From Cherax quadricarinatus (taxonomy: Eukaryota > Arthropoda > Malacostraca > Decapoda > Parastacidae), in contig NC_091300.1 in assembly GCF_038502225.1 (NCBI RefSeq), forward strand, positions 50,024,864-50,088,863: a stretch of DNA of 64,000 nt, in the 5' to 3' direction. The notes beneath the pieces were generated by a model, which saw only the letters and a list, made by a program, of their open reading frames with translations, did no database searches and was not told where the DNA came from. Made by a program: the position numbers and the translations under genes. Shown piece by piece: positions 58,434-64,000 of the stretch; positions within the stretch are counted from its first letter, which is position 1; every line of letters starts with the position of its first letter.

Positions 58434-58890
58434 GTGAGATTCAAAAGTTCAATTATTAGAGGTGTTAAAAAAGTGATATGTTCTATAGAATACAACAAAG
58501 GGAATATAAATAAGGTTTTGAGTATATCACTTCAAGAAAGAACCCGCAATAATGGATTCAAATTAGATATATTTAGATTTCGAAAGGATATAGGAAAGTA
58601 TTGGTTTGGAAATAGGATAGTTGATGAGTGGAACAGTCTGCCTAGTAGGGTTATTGAAGCTAAAACGTTGGGTAGTTTCAAATTTAGGCTAGATAAATAC
58701 ATGAGTGAGAGGGGTTGGATTTGAGTGAGACTTGCGTAATGTGTAAATAGAATCATCAAAACTTATTTCTTGGGTAGCATTGAAAATTGGGTTGGGCAAA
58801 TATTTTGTTAGTGGGAAGCATTGTAAAGGACCTGCCTGGTATGGGCCAACAGGCCTGCTGCAGTGTTTCTCCTTTCTTATGTTCTTATGA
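58434..58890 (+). pseudogene. CR1-G, 3'-terminal fragment
   Basis: The C-terminal domain of CR1 ORF2 is open from 58,434 to 58,724: LSISLQERTRNNGFKLDIFR, KYWFGNRIVDEWNSLPSRVI and KTLGSFKFRLDKYMSERGW. The 3' UTR has GGGCCAACAGGCCTGCTGCA and ends with the octamer tail TTCTTATGTTCTTATG at 58,873-58,888. Octamer tails are typical of CR1. Confidence 0.8.
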
Positions 58891-59104
58891 AAAAATGTAA
58901 TCACAGGACAACCAAATCTACCAAGCAAAGGCAGAACAGATCTGGTGGAACTGGTATGGTGGTACCAAAAAGATGTAGGAAAATTATACGTATTCACTCA
59001 TCAAGACAATAACTAATGAAATTTTTATCCACGAACTGCGAAGCGTTTCTTTGGTGAATGTCTCGACCATTGCATTGCTTTTAACTACGACTCCTGATCT
59101 TGGA
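58891..59104. other. Unassigned spacer
   Basis: No gene or repeat recognised. Confidence 0.5.
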
Positions 59105-59275
59105 AAAGTAGACACAAATGGGGTATAATGAGATTATTAATGGGCAACGTTTCGCCCATACAGTGGGTTTTTATCAAGTCACAAACACATCCGTTAGCTA
59201 TTTGATAATGCCCGCTGTGTGGGCGAAACGTTGTGAATAAAGGATCGCATTACAGTACATTTGTGTCTACTTTTT
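59105..59275. mobile_element. Inverted pair of hammerhead-like repeats
   Basis: Arms AAAAGTAGACACAAATG (left) and CATTTGTGTCTACTTTTT (right) enclose two motifs in opposite orientation. Minus strand 59,146-59,177: CTTGATAAA, stem CCCAC/ATGGG, GAAACGTT. Plus strand 59,201-59,232: TTTGATAAT, stem GCCCGC/GTGGGC, GAAACGTT. In both, the core reads TGATAA in place of TGATGA, i.e. A where the catalytic G8 is expected. The fold is kept while the core is altered in the same way in both. Confidence 0.6.
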
Positions 59276-60140
59276 CGTCGTGTCTGCATTTTATTCCAAT
59301 TGTCTGCAATGATCTTCTAATTGTTCAAAAGCTGGTGGAATCTTCATCCATAGTAAGCACTGTGCATATTGTTGATGTCATTGATCCTTTGATGTTGCTC
59401 TGTCACTATGCAAACTTTGATCTATTTCATCAGACAAAGCCAAATAAAAATGTGAAGAAGAACCAAATATCCGGAACATAAAATCCTTGGAAAGAAAAGA
59501 GCTTGAATAAGAAATATGCTGGAACTTGCTACATCTGCGTGCACTTCTCGGCACTCATACCAAGACTCCTGTGTACAGCTTAGGAAAAAATCTAAATGCC
59601 TTTCAGAGTTTTCGCTTTCGAAGCCAAGCGGTTTTCATCAGCAAAATCTATGCTTCAAATTAGGAAATTGAAGCCACAAAGACACACTTGTGACATGGAA
59701 GAAGAGGAGCTGGGTAGTCTTTAAGGAGAGACATATGTCAGAAAGTAGATGAAAGGACCGCAATAATATACCAGGTGATACCCGCTACAGCTCAAACAGC
59801 CGGTAACATTCATTCTCGGGGTTGTCGCGGGTAGTTTCCAGGGTAGGTACCCACTTATCGGTCCTGGCCGGGTTTTTTAAAATAAGAAACCTGAACCTGA
59901 CAAGGAACCTTAGCTCAAAAGCTAATACTTTTTATGGTTTTGATATAAAGAGTTATAGTAATTTAGCTCTTAATCTTCTATTGATATTTTTTTCAGGTTG
60001 TGAGAAATACAGAATTTAAAAAAAGTATTGCTCTGGATTTTTAATGATACTGTATACATTAATACTGTGCAGCATAATTCAAATTTAAGTAAATCATTAA
60101 AAGAATGTAGATCACTGGTAGAGATGTTACTGGCATAAAA
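59276..60140. other. Non-coding region with a further hammerhead-like motif
   Basis: No gene is seen. On the minus strand, 59,606-59,642 reads GCTGATGAAAACCGC, a loop, then AAAGCGAAAAC: a CTGATGA followed by a stem and GAAAA. Extra bases between the core and the stem depart from the hammerhead consensus, so it is only a weak relative. Confidence 0.4.
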
Positions 60141-60333
60141 CACGAATTGGGGCAATTGGTGTCAATTGCTGGCTGGACAAATACTGTAAGGAAAATGCGG
60201 TAACATTCATTGACAACTTGGACCTCTTCTATGGCAGAAATGACATGTATGCCAGGGATGGGGTTCACTTATCTAGGTCTGGGGTGGTAGCATTGGCAAC
60301 TGCAGTGGAGGGAGCTATTAGGACTTTAAGCTA
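60141..60333 (+). pseudogene. CR1-H ORF1 C-terminal end (SGNH esterase)
   Basis: A frame of about 60 codons: IGVNCWLDKYCKENAVTFID, then DLFYGRNDMYARDGVHLSRS and ATAVEGAIRTL, then a stop at 60,331-60,333. The D-G-V-H dyad of SGNH hydrolases is intact here, unlike in CR1-A. The rest of ORF1 is missing, so the element is 5' truncated within ORF1. Confidence 0.7.
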
Positions 60334-60348
60334 GGAATAGTTAGTGGT

Positions 60349-62412
60349 ATGGGTTTTGGCAGGAAAACAGTGAAGTCCCAATGTAGTAATATTATGAGTT
60401 CTAGGGGAACTAGTAATAAGCAGAACGAGGTAGATATTGAAAAGCCAGTGACACTGGGTGATAAGGACAGTAATAGGTTTAGTAGAAAAACAGAAATGAC
60501 CAGGAAGGGTAAAGAGAAAGGAGAGTCTTTCAATGTTTATTATGCTAATAGCCGTAGTGTTAGGAATAAGATGGACGAGTTGAGATTAGTTGCTAGTGCA
60601 GGTAACATTGATGTATTTGCCTTAACTGAGACGTGGTTTAATTCAGAAAGTCGGGACATGCCTGCGGAATGTCACATTCAGGGTTTTAAATTGTTCCAAA
60701 TAGGTAGAAGTATCGGGAAGGGGGGTGGGGTAGCATTGTGTGTCCGAGATCGCTTGAACTGTTGCATAAAAACGGGTATTAAGTCTGAAGTAACACATAC
60801 AGAGTCTGTTTGGATAGAATTTTCAGAGGGGCATGAAAAACTGATTTTAGGAGTGATATACCGTCCCCCAAACTTAGATAGGGACCAAGGGAGACTACTA
60901 TGGGAAGAAATTGTTAAGGCCACAAGGCACGATAATGTAGTAATTCTAGGAGACTTTAACTTTAGTCATATTGATTGGAATTTCTTGACTGGGAATTTAG
61001 AATCATACGACTTCTTAGAAGTAGTTCAGGATTGTTTTTTGAAGCAGTTTGTGACAGAACCTACAAGGGGAAATAACCTGCTTGACTTAGTTCTGGCAAA
61101 CAATGAATCCCTTGTTAATAATTTAGAAATTTCAGAGGAACTGGGTGCTAGCGACCACAAATCAATTATATTTAGCATTGAATGGAAGTACGATAGTAGC
61201 GATAACTCAGTAACAGTCCCAGGTTTTCGCTTAGCAGATTACGATGGGCTTAGAGAACACTTATCATCTGTTGACATGGGTAACGACGAGAGCTATCAAT
61301 ATGACAGTTTTCTGAACACTATACATGCTGCTCAAAGAACGTTTATCTCGTATAAAGAAATTAGATCAAATAGAAATGACTCAAAATGGATGAATAATAG
61401 GCTGAAATATCTACTAGGGCATAAGAAAGGAATTTATAGGCGTATCAAAAGAGGCGAGGGTCATCTTATGAATCAGTATATTGACATTAAGAGGGACATT
61501 AAAAAGGGGATAAGAAAAGCTAAAAGGGACTATGAAATTAAAGTTGCTAGGGATTCTAAAACTAACCCAAAAAGTTTTTCCCAAGTCTATAAAACAAAAG
61601 TTAGAGATAAGATAGGTCCCCTTAAAAATAACTATTGGCATCTTACTGACAAAGAGAATGAAATGTGCTCGATTTTAAATAATTATTTTCTCTCGGTTTT
61701 TACACAGGAAGACACTAACAATATTCCAGTAATTAATTTTTATAGTGGGCTAGAAGAAGATAAATTATGTATCACAGTCACTAGTGAAATGGTTGTGAAG
61801 CAGATAGACAGACTGAAGCAAAATAAGTCGCCGGGTCCTGATGAGTTTTTTTCAAGGGTTCTTAAGGAATGCAAAATGAAACTCTGTGAACCATTAACTA
61901 ATATATTTAATTTATCTCTTCAAACAGGTGTAGTGTCTGATATGTGGAAGATGGCTAATGTAATTCCTATTTTTAAAACAGGGGACAAGTCGTTACCGTC
62001 AAATTACCGCCCAATAAGCCTGACCTCAATTGTAGGCAAATTACTAGAGTCAATTATAGCTCAGATTATAAGAAGCCATCTCGATAAGCATAGCTTGATT
62101 AATGATACTCAGCATGGATTCACAAGAGGCCGGTCTTGTCTAACTAATTTATTAACTTTCTTCAGTAAAGTTTTTGAGGCTGTTGACCACAATAAAGAAT
62201 TTGATATTATTTACTTAGATTTTAGTAAGGCTTTTGATAGAGTTCCGCACCAAAGACTGTTAAAGAAAGTGGCAGCTCATGGCATTGGGGAAGAAGTGCT
62301 CTCATGGATCGAGTCATGGCTCACTGACAGGAAGCAGAGAGTGTCCATAAATGGGGTTAAATCCGAGTGGGGATCTGTAACCAAGACAACAGTGCATAAG
62401 TGTTCGCAATAA
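60349..62412 (+). CDS. CR1-H ORF2: AP endonuclease and RT, deleted after motif A region
   Basis: A 687-codon open frame. Endonuclease (residues about 60-280): NVYYANSRSVRNKMDELRL, ALTETWFNS, KGGGVALCVRDRL, LGVIYRPPNLDRDQ, VVILGDFNFSHIDWNF, NNLLDLVLANNESL and GASDHKSIIFS, so all catalytic residues are present. RT (residues about 490-680): NKSPGPDEFFSRVLKE, MWKMANVIPIFKTGDKS, NYRPISLTSIVGKLLESI, QHGFTRGRSCLTNLL, FDIIYLDFSKAFDRVPHQRL (motif A). The frame ends with VTKTTVHKCSQ: about 330 bp containing motifs B and C is lost, joined at an ACCAAG microhomology near 62,389. RT is therefore dead. Confidence 0.85.
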   Translation: MGFGRKTVKSQCSNIMSSRGTSNKQNEVDIEKPVTLGDKDSNRFSRKTEMTRKGKEKGESFNVYYANSRSVRNKMDELRLVASAGNIDVFALTETWFNSESRDMPAECHIQGFKLFQIGRSIGKGGGVALCVRDRLNCCIKTGIKSEVTHTESVWIEFSEGHEKLILGVIYRPPNLDRDQGRLLWEEIVKATRHDNVVILGDFNFSHIDWNFLTGNLESYDFLEVVQDCFLKQFVTEPTRGNNLLDLVLANNESLVNNLEISEELGASDHKSIIFSIEWKYDSSDNSVTVPGFRLADYDGLREHLSSVDMGNDESYQYDSFLNTIHAAQRTFISYKEIRSNRNDSKWMNNRLKYLLGHKKGIYRRIKRGEGHLMNQYIDIKRDIKKGIRKAKRDYEIKVARDSKTNPKSFSQVYKTKVRDKIGPLKNNYWHLTDKENEMCSILNNYFLSVFTQEDTNNIPVINFYSGLEEDKLCITVTSEMVVKQIDRLKQNKSPGPDEFFSRVLKECKMKLCEPLTNIFNLSLQTGVVSDMWKMANVIPIFKTGDKSLPSNYRPISLTSIVGKLLESIIAQIIRSHLDKHSLINDTQHGFTRGRSCLTNLLTFFSKVFEAVDHNKEFDIIYLDFSKAFDRVPHQRLLKKVAAHGIGEEVLSWIESWLTDRKQRVSINGVKSEWGSVTKTTVHKCSQ

Positions 62413-62944
62413 AGCTAATAGAATCCTTGGCTTCATATCAAGAAGCATAAATAATAGGAGTCCTCAGGTTGTTCTTCAACTCTATACATCATTGGTTAGG
62501 CCTCATTTAGATTATGCTGCACAGTTTTGGTCACCGTATTACAGAATGGATATAAATTCTCTGGAAAATGTACAAAGGAGGATGACAAAGTTGATCCCAT
62601 GTATCAGAAACCTTCCCTATGAGGATAGACTAAGGGCCCTGAATCTGCACTCTCTAGAAAGACGTAGAATTAGGGGGGATATGATTGAGGTGTATAAATG
62701 GAAGACAGGAATAAATAAAGGGGATGTAAATAGTGTGCTGAAAATATCTAGCCTAGACAGGACTCGCAGGAATGGTTTTAAGTTGGAAAAATTCAGATTC
62801 AGGAAGGATTTAGGAAAGTACTGGTTTGGTAATAGAGTTGTGGATGAGTGGAACAAACTCCCGAGTACAGTTATAGAGGCCAGAACGTTGTGTAGCTTTA
62901 AAAATAGGTTGGATAAATACATGAGTGGATGTGGGTGGGTGTGA
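62393..62944 (+). pseudogene. CR1-H ORF2 C-terminal domain (after the deletion)
   Basis: In another frame: QQCISVRNKANRILGFISRS, YTSLVRPHLDYAAQFWSPYY, INSLENVQRRMTKLIPCIRN, RLRALNLHSLERRRIRGDMI, FRKDLGKYWFGNRVVDEWNK and KNRLDKYMSGCGWV, stop at 62,942-62,944. It is the conserved CR1 C-terminal domain, uninterrupted. Confidence 0.85.
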
Positions 62945-63123
62945 GTTGGACCTGATAGCTTGAGCTACCAGGTCGGTTGCCGTGTTCCTCCCTTAATTCA
63001 ATGTGACCTGACCTGACTAGGTTGGGTGCATTGGCTTAAGCCGGTAGGTGACTTGGACCTGCCTCGCATGGGCCAGTAGGCCTTCTGCAGTGTTCCTTCG
63101 TTCTTATGTTCTTATGTTCTTAT
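62945..63123 (+). other. CR1-H 3' UTR and octamer tail
   Basis: GGGCCAGTAGGCCTTCTGCA, then three units of TTCTTATG at about 63,101-63,124. Directly after the third unit another CR1 fragment begins, so the second copy is joined to the tail of the first. Confidence 0.8.
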
Positions 63124-63705
63124 GTAACAAGTGGCGTTCCACAGGGATCAGTCTTGGGACCGTTGTTGTTTATAATATATATATATATCAATGACCTTGA
63201 TGAGGGAATTACTAGTGATATGAGCAAATTCGCCGATGACACAAAGATAGGTAGGATAATTGATTCAAACGTAGACGTTAGGGAACTTCAGTAGGATTTA
63301 AACAAACTATATTCTTGGTCAGAAAAGTGACAGATGCAGTTCAATGTAGATAAATGCAAGGTTCTGAAGCTCGGGAGTGTCCATAACCCTAGCACTTATA
63401 AGTTAAATGATGTAGAACAGATTGCGAAAAGGACTTGGGGGTTATGGTGAGCAGCAACCTTAAACCAAGAGAGCAATGCCTAAGAGTACGTAATAAGGCA
63501 AATAGATTACTGGGATTTATATCAAGAAGTGTAAGCAACAGAAGTTCAGAGGTCATACTGCAGCTTTATACATCATTAGTACGGCCTCACCTAGATTATG
63601 CAGCTCAATTCTGATCTCCATATTACAGAATGGACATAAATTCGTTAGAAAACATTCAGCGTAGGATGACTAAATTAATACATAGCATTAGAAATCTTGA
63701 ACATT
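63124..63705 (+). pseudogene. CR1-H2, RT palm to C-terminal fragment
   Basis: Starts with TSGVPQGSVLGPLLFIIY (motif B), INDLDEGIT, SKFADDTKIGRIID (motif C, F-A-D-D). Then follow, with a stop at about 63,290 and shifts, QMQFNVDKCKVLKLGS, LGVMVSSNLKPREQCLRVRN and LYTSLVRPHLDYAAQF. It carries precisely the part missing from CR1-H. A short INDL duplication from a TATATATATA tract (63,176-63,187) inserts residues after F-I-I-Y. It ends at a hammerhead-type repeat. Confidence 0.8.
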
Positions 63706-63870
63706 AAAATGGTATAAAATACCGACAGGTTGTTAGGTAAGACACATATGCAACAGTTAGGTATCTTTATTATGAAACGTTTCGCCTACACAGTAGGCTT
63801 CTTCAGTCAAGTACAGAAAAGTTGATAGAAGCAGAAGATACTTGAAGACGATGTAATCAGTCCATCACCC
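63706..63870 (-). mobile_element. Hammerhead-type repeat (related to the 35,778 family)
   Basis: The same order of blocks as 35,778-36,379: ATACCGACAGGTTG, AGACACATATGCAACAG, hammerhead motif, then AGTCAAGTACAGAAAAGTTG and GATGTAATCAGTCCATCACC. Sequence divergence from that family is considerable, so it is a separate subfamily. Confidence 0.65.
63769..63813 (-). ncRNA. Hammerhead ribozyme motif (CTGAAGA core)
   Basis: Minus strand: TGA, CTGAAGA (fits CTGANGA), one extra A, stem II GCCTAC, loop TGT, GTAGGC, GAAAC, GTT, TCA. Stem II has six Watson-Crick pairs, and stem I TGA/TCA three. Stem III again is only AC/GT. The extra A before stem II is the same as at 36,220-36,264, so it is a family trait and not random decay. 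Confidence 0.7.
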
Positions 63871-64000
63871 TTAAAGTTTTGAGGTGGTCAGTCCCTCAGT
63901 CTGGAGAAGAGCATTGTTCCATAGTATGAAACAATATTGTTTCATACTATGGAACAATGCTCTTCTCCAGACTGAGGGACTGACCACCTCAAAACTTTAA
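63871..64000. repeat. Perfect 130-bp palindrome at window edge
   Basis: Bases 63,871-63,935 are the exact reverse complement of 63,936-64,000, centred on ACAATATTGT with no spacer. The left arm is the continuation of the hammerhead-type repeat (TCAGTCCCTCAGTCTGGAGA corresponds to TCAGTCCCTCAGCCTGGAGT at 35,930). Because symmetry holds up to the last base, the inverted copy probably continues outside the window. Confidence 0.9.

Overview
The window looks like intergenic DNA from a large, repeat-rich animal genome, most likely a decapod crustacean. This assignment is inference from the repeat types: very long (TA)n, (GA)n and (CA)n arrays, and several non-LTR retrotransposon families mixed with Penelope-like and hammerhead-type repeats. 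I find no convincing host protein-coding gene, rRNA or functional tRNA. Essentially every recognisable coding stretch is a piece of a mobile element, and most are broken by stops, frameshifts or truncation.

Layout. 1-4,012: two minisatellites, a 20-bp GT-rich one and a 12-bp polypurine one with G-quadruplex potential. 4,100-8,830: a short hammerhead-like element, two small reverse transcriptase (RT) relics, a decayed CR1 element (SGNH-esterase ORF1 plus endonuclease/RT ORF2) and a fragment of another RT. 8,590-15,180: two copies of one RTE-like element (family R) and tRNA-derived SINE-like repeats in inverted orientation. 15,180-19,435: RT relics and a decayed CR1 split by a (GA)n array. 20,640-28,515: three partial copies of a non-LTR family (family E, ORF1 with PHD-like and CCHC fingers); the third is interrupted by a Penelope-like element carrying a GIY-YIG endonuclease. 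28,640-31,590: largely unassigned. 31,600-44,583: a mosaic in which (TA)n arrays alternate with mobile elements (family R, an RLE-type family L, a 390-bp MITE, and a tandem hammerhead-ribozyme repeat resembling an animal retrozyme); a 100-N assembly gap lies at 34,449-34,548. 44,700-55,717: four head-to-tail copies of family F, most separated by (CA)n, one with an uninterrupted RT. 55,718-60,100: AT-rich DNA with several hammerhead-like elements, two with clear target-site duplications. 60,100-64,000: a nearly intact CR1 copy, a second CR1 fragment, a further hammerhead-type motif and a perfect 130-bp palindrome running to the window edge.

The main biological theme is a set of repeats sharing one RNA-fold signature: an inverted-repeat stem followed by GAAACGTT. 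At 36,220-36,264 (minus strand) it has a complete hammerhead core, CTGATGA, stem II, GAAA and a compatible stem I, and it lies in a 377-bp tandem unit. A related but core-degenerate version lies just downstream of the GIY-YIG gene of the Penelope-like element, and other versions are dispersed through the window. A second theme is association between mobile elements and microsatellites: family R inserts begin and end exactly at (TA)n, and family F copies restart at (CA)n.
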